Below are positions 1-10,800 of a stretch of DNA of 64,000 nucleotides, piece after piece. Every line of letters starts with the position of its first letter. The first letter of the stretch is position 1. A program made the translations under genes and the position numbers. The notes under the pieces are model-generated. The model was not told where the DNA came from, did not search any database, and worked only from the letters and a program-made list of their open reading frames with translations. The DNA is from Leishmania mexicana MHOM/GT/2001/U1103 (Eukaryota; Euglenozoa; Kinetoplastea; Trypanosomatida; Trypanosomatidae): NCBI RefSeq assembly GCF_000234665.1, contig NC_018309.1, positions 97,507 through 161,506 of the forward strand. Reading direction: 5' to 3'.

Positions 1-843
1 GCCGTCCCATGTCCCTGCCACATGCCGAGCCGCTTCCGGTGGTGGCGGTCAGGTCCTGGACGGCGCTGCGTCGGAGCGACCCGCGACCGTGTGAGCGCGT
101 TTGTGCCATCCATGCGATTAGGCCGAGTGCCCGCCTGACTCGAGTGTGTCTTGCCCGGGCCCCCACACTGCCTGCTGATGTGGGGAACCCGAACCACCCC
201 CGACAGCAGCACCAGGCGCTGACCAGCTTGATGGGAGCGGCTGCGAGGCGACCTGCGAGACGGAGGCGGGTGGAGGCTGAGCCAGGGGCCGCTCTCGGAT
301 GACCACGTCAGCGCATGTGGTGCAGTGCTTGCCTAGCGCTGCGTGGCACCACGCGAACGGGGCCTTGAGCGAGGGCTTTGGCTCATGTTGCGCGGTGGTG
401 CCGTCGACACGCGTGGCCAAGGACGAGAGATCGGATCGTGCTTGAGCTGCTCGTCGTCGCGCATCCGTGACGCATTCGGCCGCCTTCATCTTCCCCTCAC
501 TGACACCTTCCCTCCCTCTCTCTCTCCGTTGCATTCTCCAACACACCCCTCCGTCCCTGTCTTGCCGTCTGTGCGGGCGGTGCATCCCTGTGCAGGTATC
601 TGTGTCAGCGTATATATATATATATATGCATGTGCGTGTGCGTGTGTGTGTGGCGAAGCATTCGGATGTCACAGTGTGCGCGCAGAGGTACTTCGTCGTC
701 TTGGGCCTCTCTGCCTTGTTTCGATCCGCGGCTTCGTCTCCGTCGCTGCCACCGTTGCCGCGGGAGCCACCACTTCGATCAACTCCTCATGCGCACGCAG
801 GTGAGCTCCCACGCATAACGCACAGCGAGAACACACCACGCAT
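1..843 (+). other. 5' intergenic region upstream of the phosphate carrier
   Basis: I see no convincing gene; the reading frames here overlap each other and are low-complexity. A strong C/T tract at about 485-560 is followed by an AG at 594-595, a good candidate spliced-leader acceptor. A second AG at about 799-800 is closer to the start codon. A (TA)n run at about 609-628 runs into a (GT)n run. If 594-595 is the acceptor, these repeats lie in the mature 5' UTR. Confidence 0.5.
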
Positions 844-2301
844 ATGTTGCCCGTGCCGACCGGCTTTGCGGTGCACAGCCGCAACACTGTCTCAAACAAC
901 AGTGAAGGCGACGGGCACGGTAATCGCGTCGATGAGCGAAGTACCGCCTTGGGGCCTGTGGCTGGCGTCGGCGGAGGCTTAACAACGGAAGCAGATGTGG
1001 TAAGCGCAGTGATAACGACGTCCCTCTTGCCGCCTGGCAGCGCGAATGGAGTGGGGGCGGCCTCGCATTTCACGCCCATCGTGGGCGCGCGAGACCGGGT
1101 GTGCTTCCAGCACTTCCTCATCGCGGCGGCGGCGGCGGCGCTCACGGCGGTCCTCGTCGTCACGTACGTGTGGCAGTCCACCTCCGCGTTCAACATCGAC
1201 CCGGTCACCGGCAAGGTACGCCCGCACTCGTTCCAGTACTTCGTCTACTGTTTTCTGGGCGGCATCGCGGCGGGGCTGATGCACCTCCTCGTTGCCCCGA
1301 TCGACATCCTAAAGTGCCGCGTGCAGGTGGGTGAGTACCGAAGCTTTAGGGACGGCTTCGTGCACCTATTCCGCGTTGAGGCCGGCGGCTCCGTCTACCG
1401 CGCGCTGCCGCTGTTCTTCCGCGGGTGGCTGCCAATGCTGTGGGGATACTGCATTCAAGGCTCGATCAAGTTCTCTCTCTACGAAATATTCAAGTACGTG
1501 CTGCTGATCGTCATTCTGGAGCCGTCAGTGAAGGTGAAGGCGGCAGCTGCGGCCGCGGGAGGCGTGACCAACTCGCTCGCGTCGTCGCCACCGGCGCGTG
1601 TGTCCGGCGTCTACCAGTTCTTCGTCTTTCTCTTCTCCAGCTGCCTGGCCGAAATGGTTGCCGATCTCGGTCTGGCGCCGTGGGAGGCGGTAAAGATTCG
1701 CATGCAGACCTCGCCGTCGTTTCCGGCGCACCTCCGCAGCGCCCTGCCGCGCATGTGGGAGACGGAGGGGCTGCACGGTTTTTACAAGGGGCTCGTGCCG
1801 CTCTGGAGCAGGCAGGTGCCGTACACAATGATGAAGTTCTCCTCGTTCGAATTCGTCGTCGTTGGGCTGCAGTCCCTCTTCCATAGCCTTGGGATCACGG
1901 ACGCCGAGGAGCCTGGTGTCTTGGGTAAGCTGGTGATAAGCTTGCTCGCCGGAGTGGTAGCGGGGCTGCTGTGCGGCGTTGTGTCGCACCCGGCGGACAC
2001 GGTGCTGTCGAAGATGAATCAGAGGTCATCTGCGCCCACATCGAGTGCTGTGCCGGCGTTGGCCAATACGCTTGCAGACACCCAATGCGGCAGCGTGGGG
2101 CACGGCAGAGCCGGCGCCGCACACAGTGGCGCGATGCACGGTGTTCTTGAGGTGATGCGTGAGCTAGGGTGGCGCGGCATCTGGAAAGGCTTGGCTCCTC
2201 GCCTGTTGATGGTGGTTTCGCTGACGGCACTGCAGTGGGTGACGTATGACGGCTTCAAGGTGTGGGCTGGACTGCCTACCTCCGGCGATGTAGAAAAGTG
2301 A
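844..2301 (+). CDS. Mitochondrial phosphate carrier (PiC, SLC25A3-type)
   Basis: A 485-aa inner-membrane carrier expected to import inorganic phosphate with protons (or in exchange for hydroxide) for ATP synthesis. Three mitochondrial-carrier repeats are visible through their Px[DE] signatures: PIDILKCRVQV near residue 150, PWEAVKIRMQT near 278 and PADTVLSKMNQ near 382. The segments FFRGWLPMLWGYCIQG, VPLWSRQVPYTMMKF and LTALQW match the phosphate-carrier subfamily, not carriers in general. Compared with usual carriers (about 300-360 aa) it has a roughly 120-residue N-terminal extension with an alanine-rich hydrophobic stretch at about 88-108, plus inserts of low complexity between repeats two and three and before the last helix. 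The ATG at 844 opens the frame; a shorter start cannot be excluded. It is the first of the + strand gene series. Confidence 0.95.
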   Translation: MLPVPTGFAVHSRNTVSNNSEGDGHGNRVDERSTALGPVAGVGGGLTTEADVVSAVITTSLLPPGSANGVGAASHFTPIVGARDRVCFQHFLIAAAAAALTAVLVVTYVWQSTSAFNIDPVTGKVRPHSFQYFVYCFLGGIAAGLMHLLVAPIDILKCRVQVGEYRSFRDGFVHLFRVEAGGSVYRALPLFFRGWLPMLWGYCIQGSIKFSLYEIFKYVLLIVILEPSVKVKAAAAAAGGVTNSLASSPPARVSGVYQFFVFLFSSCLAEMVADLGLAPWEAVKIRMQTSPSFPAHLRSALPRMWETEGLHGFYKGLVPLWSRQVPYTMMKFSSFEFVVVGLQSLFHSLGITDAEEPGVLGKLVISLLAGVVAGLLCGVVSHPADTVLSKMNQRSSAPTSSAVPALANTLADTQCGSVGHGRAGAAHSGAMHGVLEVMRELGWRGIWKGLAPRLLMVVSLTALQWVTYDGFKVWAGLPTSGDVEK

Positions 2302-3168
2302 TACCGCATCCGTAGAGGCATGGGACGGTGAGGGGGGGGTGGAGGACAAGAACAGCAGCAACGACGGTAGACAAAACAGCCACGTCGAATGTGAGGAGAG
2401 GCGGGTGGCGTGCGCGCGTGCGGAATCGTGTATGGGCTATTGCACGCAAGCACATGCAGCTGTGGCGGTTATCGATGCACCCTCTTGTGCCCCTTGGGCA
2501 CAGGAAAGGATCAACAGAGGAAAACGAAAGACGCGACGGCACTGAGTGCGCACACATGTACGCATGCAGCGTGGATGAAGTATTGGGGGGCAGCGGGGGG
2601 AGGGATGGCTGAGGCCACACAGTCCCCCACCCCACCCCACCCCTCGCTCGCTCGCTCTTGTTCCCTATGCTGTTGAGGGCAGACACGATGTGAAGTACGG
2701 CGGGAGAGTGCACGTGAGGAGGAGGGCTGTCGTACCCCTTACGTCGATCTGAGGTCAAGGAGGTATGCCTTGACACGCTCTCACCCACCCACCCCTCGGC
2801 AGTTCGCGCTGCACGGCAGAGAATACGCCAGAAAAGCGCAGTCCTGGGTGCCTGCGCGCGCTTTGACTGACGTGATCTGCCCCCGCGTCACAGCGATGGA
2901 ATCTCTGGCGCTCTTCGCGCGAGCATACGTTCCACCACACCCACCACCACATGACCTGCCCCGCTCACCCTCTTATTCGCTGTCGTTCCGTCTCTGCTTT
3001 CTGCCGCACGGCGTGCTGGCGTGTTTGCCAATCCGCAGTCCTTTGCTAACTCACCTGCCTGCACAGAGAACGGTGGGGGACGGCGGCGGACCAGAAGCCT
3101 CTCAAGAGGGGTACCCGAGAAAGTTGCCACCTTCACCATCACAGACGACGGCCTACGCCGCTCACGTG
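2302..3168 (+). other. Intergenic region with trans-splicing signals
   Basis: No gene seen. The first half is the 3' flank of the phosphate carrier and holds short G-runs. A C/T-rich tract at about 2961-3005 precedes AG dinucleotides at 3037-3038 and 3064-3065. No ATG occurs between the second AG and 3169, which supports 3169 as the start of the next gene, not the longer open frame beginning at 2770. Confidence 0.55.
2961..3065 (+). promoter_or_regulatory. Candidate spliced-leader acceptor for the 3169 gene
   Basis: A polypyrimidine tract followed by AG at 3037-3038 and again at 3064-3065 gives a 5' UTR of roughly 100-130 nt before ATG 3169. This is the standard kinetoplastid arrangement; the exact site is inferred, not measured. 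Confidence 0.5.
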
Positions 3169-5130
3169 ATGAGCAGCACTACATGCATCCCATCTCGTGT
3201 TCTTTACTTACCCGCACCACTGCTGCAGCCACGCGGCTCGAGATGGGCATCCGTGCAGCCGTCACCCGATCGCGCTAGTCTGCTGCTCTGCGGTCGTCAT
3301 GAGTGTCAGCTGCTTGCCGTGTCGTCCTTCGCGCTGCAGGTGCCGCATGCGACCGTCTTGGCGCAGCCATCCATCAGCAGCAGGGGAGAGGACACGCGTC
3401 GCCAAACGACGCAGCAGTGGAACGAGGGCGGTTCTGTCCCTGGCAATTCCGCTGTTGGAGGGCGGGGTCGGTGCATTGTCCTGCCGCAGCCACACCGCGA
3501 CCTCACCTCCTCATGCTGGCTCTCTGCAGGTCTCGACGCAGGCGGCGAAGACGACGACGAGGCAGCCGCCAGCGACGACATCGCCCCTGGTGCGGTGGTA
3601 GGGCTCGGCGATGCCACCTCAGCGGTGACTATCATGCGCCCCTCACCCGTTAGCAGAGCTTTATCGCCTCATGGCACGGTCGCCACGTGGCTGCAGGCCA
3701 CCATCTTCCTCAAGGACGAGGAGGACGCGGTGTTTGCGAGCGGCACACCATTGGCGTGGCACCACCAGCACCACGTTCGCCTCGACAAGGCCACGGCGCT
3801 CGGGCGGCCGTGCCACTCGGGGCGTGCTCCGCCGGTAGCACCGGCTTGGAAGGCGGTAGAGGCGGTCCTGCCGTGCAGCTATCTGCCTAGCCACTCCAGC
3901 GGTGGGCTGACGGACATGTACGTCGTCTGCCAGCGCGTGGATGACCTTTACGTGGGCAGCGGGATTGCTGCCAGAGGACACTCCGCGAGACGATCATGCA
4001 ATGGCGTGTGGTTAGCCTCGGTGCAACGCGAGTCGGCGTGGCGAGTGCCGTTGGCGATGCCACCCGGAGATGACGAAGACGTAATGGACAGCGGTGGTGA
4101 TGGTGCTCCTGCGCGCTCTTTAACAGAGGTGCGGCGCACACCGCGCTTGTTCGACGTACGCCGGCGCCTGCCGCATGCGCTCAAATACGCTGCACCGCAC
4201 AAGCCGGCGCATCAGCGCGCGGGTAACGGCGAGACGGGGCCGATGGGTCTCGTCTTCGCTGCCGCGTTCCGTCGCCACGTTGGCCTCTATACCGCCGCGA
4301 CGGCCACCCCGACTGTATTCTTTGGGCTGCCGTCGTGGCTGACGGGAGGCGGTGGCACTGCCGCCTCCGCCTCGTCACCTAGCTGGTGCTCGGGTTGGTC
4401 CGTGACGTCTGTGGTGGAAGAGCCATCCCTCGTTGCGCCCGCAGCAGTCCCGCAGACATCATCAAACGGTGGCGGCAGCGGCTACTCGTACCTCGTGACG
4501 GCGATGCATCATGAGCGGGGCAACCGGCGGAGCCGCCCTTACTCGGCTCACGCAAAGGTGGCGCATGGCGATGCGTCATGGCAGGCTGATGAGGACAACA
4601 ACAGCAACGGCAGCTGCTGGTGGCTGCTGTATGACTGCAGGAACCCGTCCCTGCCGGTGTGGGCCGCTGAGGAGGCGCTCACGGCACCGCCCGCGCTCGA
4701 CGAGGATGGCCTGTGGCACGATGCACCTGTTGTGACGGAGTGGCTCGCATCCACGTCGCCGTCGCCGGCGTCTCACACTGGCCTCCGCCGCCGTCCGGTG
4801 TGCGCGACGTACGTCCCGCTTGCAACGACTTCCGCGGACGGCTCGAGTGCCCTTGCGGCGCTGTCTGCGTGCGGCGTTTGTGTAGTGCTCGATGGTGGGA
4901 CGACGATGCCCGACGGCGCGGGCTTGGATGCGGAGGACGACGACGACGACGTGGAAGGCAGAGAGGCAGCGGAGGTGTTCGCCCCCATCATGTATGAGCT
5001 ATCGCCACCACGCTCTCTGCTATCACCAACACTCGACGCTCCTCGCGCAGTGACTGCGAAGCCGCCACGGGTGCGGGCGCTGACGTTCACCGACGGCGTG
5101 CTTCACTACGCGTGCGAGGAGGTGGTTTAG
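3169..5130 (+). CDS. Conserved-looking hypothetical protein, 653 aa
   Basis: I do not recognise this protein. The open frame extends upstream to 2770, but residues encoded before 3169 are proline-rich and lie across the C/T tract and AG acceptors, so I start at 3169. The body alternates short hydrophobic and aromatic segments (for example LTDMYVVCQRVDDLYVGSG and GLVFAAAFRRHVGLYTA) with glycine, serine and acidic loops, including EDDDEAAASDD near residue 130 and a run of aspartates near residue 590. The spacing of strand-like segments could fit a beta-propeller, but no clear WD or Kelch motif is visible. No signal peptide or transmembrane helix is evident. It lies between the phosphate carrier and the glutaredoxin; neighbours give no functional hint in a polycistronic genome. 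Confidence 0.75.
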   Translation: MSSTTCIPSRVLYLPAPLLQPRGSRWASVQPSPDRASLLLCGRHECQLLAVSSFALQVPHATVLAQPSISSRGEDTRRQTTQQWNEGGSVPGNSAVGGRGRCIVLPQPHRDLTSSCWLSAGLDAGGEDDDEAAASDDIAPGAVVGLGDATSAVTIMRPSPVSRALSPHGTVATWLQATIFLKDEEDAVFASGTPLAWHHQHHVRLDKATALGRPCHSGRAPPVAPAWKAVEAVLPCSYLPSHSSGGLTDMYVVCQRVDDLYVGSGIAARGHSARRSCNGVWLASVQRESAWRVPLAMPPGDDEDVMDSGGDGAPARSLTEVRRTPRLFDVRRRLPHALKYAAPHKPAHQRAGNGETGPMGLVFAAAFRRHVGLYTAATATPTVFFGLPSWLTGGGGTAASASSPSWCSGWSVTSVVEEPSLVAPAAVPQTSSNGGGSGYSYLVTAMHHERGNRRSRPYSAHAKVAHGDASWQADEDNNSNGSCWWLLYDCRNPSLPVWAAEEALTAPPALDEDGLWHDAPVVTEWLASTSPSPASHTGLRRRPVCATYVPLATTSADGSSALAALSACGVCVVLDGGTTMPDGAGLDAEDDDDDVEGREAAEVFAPIMYELSPPRSLLSPTLDAPRAVTAKPPRVRALTFTDGVLHYACEEVV

Positions 5131-5884
5131 CCGCCGAGGTGGACGGAGACGGGAGTGAGGGCGGAGGAGCCGAAGCATTCCCTGTGGTGCCCGCGACATG
5201 CGTGGTCGTCATGCCCCCCTCCCCCTCCCACACCGCCCGCCTGTCCCCCTGCCCGCCTGCCCGCCTACCCCGCCCACCTCCGGGGGAACGCGGCGCAGGC
5301 CTCTTGGTGCCCTGCCGCCAAGACGTGAGCCAAAGGCCACGGTGACGAAATCGGAAAGTAAAAGACGCCAACGGATGGCGCGATTGTGAGCAGCCTTACC
5401 CAGAGTCATGGCAGCGACCCGCGTGGAGGAGAAAAGGGGGAGGGTGTGCCCCGGGCGAGGGTATGGGGAAGTGGCAAGGGCGTACGGCAAAGGGGGTGTC
5501 GGCTCTGCCCTGGCGAACGAAGGGAGAGGGACAGTGTCTACGTGACCTTCCCGTCGTCCACTCCACTCCGCTTCCCTCCACCGCCGACTATCCTACACGG
5601 CCGTGTTTAGGGAAGTGCCACCATGGCCATCGCCAAGCAACGCATCCTCATTGACTCCCCACCACCACCACCCCCTCCAAACCCTTCGTGTACCTCTTCC
5701 TCTCGCTACCCCATCCACCGCCTCCCTCACGCCAGCACCACCGCGCGTGCTCACATACGCGTCCTCCATCATTCGTAACCGGCTCTTCGAGGTGCCGTTG
5801 TCCCACCTATCCCTCCCTCGCTGCAACCCGCCGCCTATCTCCGCTGGCAGCTGGTGAATCGTCTCGCCTCCGTGGTTCTCAGCC
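5131..5884 (+). other. Intergenic region
   Basis: No gene seen. Long C-rich stretches at 5210-5290 and C/T-rich sequence at about 5655-5725 and 5800-5840 could serve as polypyrimidine tracts for the glutaredoxin mRNA. The purine-rich 5395-5535 section is likely 3' flank of the preceding gene. Confidence 0.45.
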
Positions 5885-6427
5885 ATGCGCTCGTGGAATC
5901 GAGGGCGTCCCCTCGCTGCGAGTGGCCACCTCGTCTGCGTGTCGCGAAGGTCTCCGGTGACGGCAGGCACCACCCTTGCCACGACGTACGCGTCGGCTAA
6001 TGCCGTGCCCTGCCCACCGCTGTCGTCCTCCATGGCTGCGTCAGCGCACCGCGTATCCGCGGCATTTTTCCACACCTCCCGCGTGCACCGCGCCCCGTCG
6101 GACGTGTCGGACGACCTCGCGAAGGATCTGCAGGACATCATCTCTCACGACCGCCTCGTCGTCTTCCTCACCGGCACCCCGGCGCAACCGCGGTGCCGGT
6201 TCACAGCGCAGCTGGTCGACCTCCTCGACCAGCTCGGTGTCAAGTACAGCTTTTTCAACATCCTGGACGACGAGGAGGTTTGCGAGGGGCTCAAGGCGTA
6301 CAGCGACTGGCCGACGTACCCGCAGGTGTACGTGGACGGAGAGCTGCTCGGCGGCTTCGATATTTGCAAGACGATGATGCTGGATGGCACTCTGACGACG
6401 ATGCTGAAGGATAAGCAGCTCATCTGA
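5885..6427 (+). CDS. Monothiol glutaredoxin, probably mitochondrial
   Basis: A 180-aa protein whose residues from about 75 to 180 form a glutaredoxin fold. It shows the monothiol-type layout: a lysine-free TGTPAQPRCRFT active-site loop, the cis-proline segment TYPQVYVDGE, and GGFDICKTM for glutathione binding. Monothiol glutaredoxins normally carry CGFS and coordinate a [2Fe-2S] cluster with glutathione; here the motif is CRFT with one cysteine. The preceding 75 residues are basic and hydroxylated (for example FFHTSRVHRAP) and look like a mitochondrial presequence. Two starts are possible, 5885 or the in-frame ATG at 6032 (131 aa); both keep a basic leader. Expected role is iron-sulfur cluster handling linked to trypanothione/glutathione metabolism. 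The family assignment is firm; function with the altered motif is inferred. Confidence 0.88.
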   Translation: MRSWNRGRPLAASGHLVCVSRRSPVTAGTTLATTYASANAVPCPPLSSSMAASAHRVSAAFFHTSRVHRAPSDVSDDLAKDLQDIISHDRLVVFLTGTPAQPRCRFTAQLVDLLDQLGVKYSFFNILDDEEVCEGLKAYSDWPTYPQVYVDGELLGGFDICKTMMLDGTLTTMLKDKQLI

Positions 6428-7843
6428 CAGGACCGGAAGGACGGGGGAGGAGGAGGAGGATTGTGCGCGACTGTAGGGTGGTAACGAAGCCGGAGCGGCC
6501 GAAGAGAGAGAGACAGGCGACACGCGGCGGCCCCGCTGCCTCCCTCGGTACACAACCACCACCACCACCTCCACGCACGCACGCACGCACGCACACGCTG
6601 AAGCAAGTACTCGTCTTTCGGTGTTGCTCACAGCACCTTCTCTTTTTTGGCAGCTGCTACTCCGACTCGGGTGGGGCAGGCGCCACCCCCTTCCCTGCCC
6701 CATGTGAGCGCTCCACGTAAGAACGGACGTAAAGCGCCAGGAGGCACGCGAACAGGTAACGGTAAGTTGGCAGCAGATGGAAACATGCAGCGACGCGGTG
6801 TGCGGCAGCTGCTGCTGCTGCTGCTACTGCTACTACCACCACCACCACTCTGGTCCAGCCACTCATCACCTCTGTTCATGCATATGTGTCTCTCTTGACT
6901 GCAGCCGTTCTGCGCGCCATGCCTAACATCGACATCGATGGACACTCACCTGCAGGGAGGGGAAGAAGAGCGGCCGTCTCCGTATATAACCAACTGGAGC
7001 CGGAGCGAGGGAGAGACAGGTACGATGCTGATGTGCACGGTGCAAACTGCGAGACATGTCCCTCCCCCGCTCACCCACCCCACTACACCTACGTGTGCGC
7101 AAGCATGTGCACGTGCACGTGACCCGCTCCCTTTAGCGCTTCCATTGACACACTTGTTCTTGTCTCTTGCCTCTATCACCTCCTCCTCGCTCGACGCCGA
7201 TCATCGCGGGACACACACACACACACACATATGCGTACATGCACATGCCGACGCCTCCAGCACCATTCCCCGCATCGGCTCAAGCTCATGTGGACGTCCT
7301 GTCAGGCGCCACTGGCGTGCTGGCGTTGCCGCTATCCGCACATGACCGGCACCTACATGGATACGCTGCAAGACGTGGGCACGCGCACATTTGCTTGAAG
7401 ACGATCGATGGAGGTTCCCTGAAGAGGCTCGCAGCGCTCTCGGACAGCACGCGCCCCTCCCCCCTCTCCGCCTCCCTTCCCTTCCCTCCCAACGCACACA
7501 TCGATAAGCGCAGCGCACAACCAAGCACACGTACATGAAGCAGACGTGAGCTCTTCTCCGACCACCCAACCTCAGCCACCTCCCCCACCCACCAACTGCC
7601 TCCCCTTCTCGCTCTCTCGTGTCTGGACCACTCGCACACTCAACGATGAACACGAATACATGGCATACATACACATGCTCCCTCATACCCTCCTCACCCT
7701 CCGTGCGCTCGCCCGTGCAGCAGCGCCTCACTATCCGTTCTGACGGCGCGGTAGCCGCGCTGCTTCACGGAAGATATACGTACACGTGTAGTACCCGCGT
7801 CTACCTCCGTCACCATCCTTTTCTCAAGACTACCAGGCTCGCC
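6428..7843 (+). other. Intergenic region upstream of MCM8
   Basis: About 1.4 kb without a supported gene. It contains a (CTG)n-like stretch at 6806-6832 running into (CCA)n at about 6834-6848, a (CA)n run near 7211-7228, and C/T tracts at 7455-7490 and 7560-7620 that could direct trans-splicing of the MCM8 mRNA. Short frames across it are low-complexity and are not supported. Confidence 0.45.
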
Positions 7844-10800
7844 ATGGGCGGCAGACGAGGCGGTGATGGTGCAACGAGAGTCACGTCCACCGCGCTGCCA
7901 GCAGCTGCAGCAACAACGGCGCAGGCCGACGCCTGGATGGACGCGCTCTGGGAGATCCACTGCGGCACCCCCCTCGCCGGAGCGGTGCGCTACACGGACG
8001 CCATCGTCGAGACCATGTGGGGGTTGTTTCAACCGCTCCTCAGCGAGCTGGATGTGTACCCCCTCGCCATTGCGGATATGCACCCGGAGACGGTGACGGC
8101 GACGACAGCCGCCACGGTGCCCTTCACGGACTTTATCGTTCTCCGTCTTATGGAGCCTGCAACGCCTGCCAGGCACGGGCACAGGCACCGCGGTGGTGAT
8201 CGTGGGGACGTGGAAGAGGACCCCCAAAACGAGTTTGGCAACGCATTGACCGCGGTAATGCGCACCGCGCTACTCGAGCAGCCCTGCATCGTGCTCGCCC
8301 TCGTGGAGTTCTTCACCGCCGTGTGGCTGTACCAATACGAAGCACGGAAGCTCAGCACGTTGCAGAATGCGCAGCACGGCACGCGACGCCAAGGCGACGG
8401 TGGTGCACAAGGCACAGGGCCTCCCACAGTAGCAGCAGCGGCATCGAAGGTACCGGCGCTTCGCCGCGTGTATGCGGCCGTGAGCGGTGATGTGCGGCAC
8501 GCAATGCCGTTCGACCAGCTCGGCGCTGCACAGCTCGGGCGAGTGCTGACGATCAAAGGAACGGTCGTCCGCATGAGTCCGGCGCGCATCTCGTGTGTGT
8601 GTATGTCCTACCGCTGCGGTCACTGCGGCGTTGTGAAGCAGCAGAGGACCCAAGACGGCGTGCTCACCTACCCGGGCCCGTGCGCGAGCGCCCGCTGCCG
8701 CGGCTACAAGTGGACCCCGCTAACGGATCAGGCGGTATGCGAGGAGGTGCAGCTGCTTCGGCTGCAAGAGCACACGACCTTCTTCGACGTGTCCTCATCG
8801 CTGGCCTCGCCTAGCGGCAGCAGCGGCGCCACTCAGCAAGGCGGTGGTGGTGGCAATGGAAGCAACGCTGGCAACAGCGGCAGCCAACGCATGGGCAGTA
8901 GCGGCATGCATGTCATGATCGAGGTGGAGCTGCGGGCGCCGTGGCTCGACGCCGTCACGGTGGGCGACTCCGTCTGCGTGTGTGGCGTGTTAGAGACGCG
9001 GCGGGGCGAGGGTAAACAAGGCAGTGGCATGCAGCAGGTGTGCCTGCGCGCCAGGGCAGTGCGGAGTCTGCGCAGCCAGGGAAACTCTGCCAGCTCGCCC
9101 TCCTTGAGCAGCATCGCAGCCCTGCAGCGCCGCCAGCGCGACGGAGCGCTCCTCTTCGCAACCATGGGTCCCGGTGGTTGCCGCGACGGCCCATGGCGGC
9201 TGGCACACGGCGGCGGGGCCGCCATGTTCGGGGATGGCACCAGCACTGGTGGTGCCCTGCGCGGCGACGGCGAAGGGGGAGCGGACGACGAGGTGATGCT
9301 TGACACTGCCGCACAGCTCGGCGGTGTCAGACCCACGGCCATCGTAGCGGCGACTACCGCGTCTGCCATCACGGCGCTGCCGTCTGGCGCCCGTGTTTCC
9401 TTCCCCTCCGGGCTCGACGCCTGGTCTGCCGAGGAGACGGGGCGCTTCTACGAGGTTGCGCGGCACCCGCAGTGGTTTGCGCGGCTGACGGCCTCGGTGG
9501 CGCCGTCGATCTTCGGCATGGAGCTGGTGAAGCAGGCTCTGCTGCTCTCCATTGTGGGCGGCAACCGTGATAAGAATGGCGGTGAGACGCGCAGCAGCAT
9601 TCACGTCCTGCTTCTCGGCGATCCAGGGCTTGGCAAGTCACAGCTGCTTCGTGCGGCCTGCGCTGTGGCGCCGCGCAGCTCGTTTGTGTGTGCGCACACA
9701 TCGTCGTCTTGCGGCCTCACCATGACACTGACGCGGGACCCCGTGTCGGGGGAGACGACGTTCGAGGCAGGCGCCGTCGTGCACGGCGATGGTGGCATCA
9801 CGTGTCTCGACGAGATCGACAAGGGCGTCCAGGAGCACAAGGCGCTGCTTGAGGTGATGGAGCAGGAGACAGTGAGTCTCGCAAAGGCGGGCATGATATT
9901 CTCCATGCCCGTGCGCACCTCCATATTGGCTGCCGGCAACCCCATCGGCGGCCGCGTCGACCCGAGCAAGTCCCTCGCCGCCAACGTGAACATCTCTCCG
10001 GCGCTGCTCAGTCGCTTTGACATCATCGCGTGTCTGCGCAACCCTCACGGGCACACCAGCAGGGCGCAGCAGGCGCTGACGGACCACGTCCTCCAGTGGC
10101 ATCGCCGTGGCCCCGCGGGTGGGGACGGCGGTGAAGGCGGCAGCGGTGACGAGCAGGGCCACGGGCGCGGCGCTGGTCCTCTGCCGCTCCCGCTCGTGCA
10201 GCGCTTTCTTCTCTTCTGCCGCTCGCAGTGCCAGCCAACGCTCTGCCCTGAGGCGTGCGACGTCCTGAAGGCGCACTACCTCGCGCAGCGTCAGCACCTG
10301 GCTGAACCGCAGCACGGGCTCGCGCACGGCGCCACGGCTAGCTGTGCTGGTGGTGCGGCAGGTCACCTCTCAGATTCTAGCAGCGCCTCGGGGCCACTTC
10401 CCAGAGCTGCCGTGGGGCTCGAGGCTACCGTGACCCCGCGCTACCTGCAGGCTCTCATCCGCGTCGCCGAGGCACGCGCGAAGCTGGAACTGCGCCACGC
10501 CGTCACCAGAGAAGATGCCGAGTACGCGGTGCAGCTGCTACAGTCGTGCCTACATTCTTTCGACGGTCTTGCCGCGTCGGGCTCAGCTGCGGTCGGCGCC
10601 GCGGCAGGCTCGGGGGATGTCGGAGCAGGCAGGAGGCCCGCAAAGCTCAACCAGCGCGATGCCGTGCTGCAACGACTCAAGCTCGCCATCGTGGAGGAGA
10701 ACGGCGGCGTAAATCTCTTCACGGTGCAAGCGATCCTGGACGTGTGCGAATCCGTTGGCTGCCGCAGCGCCGCGGCGATGCTCCGCCAGCTGAACGAGCA

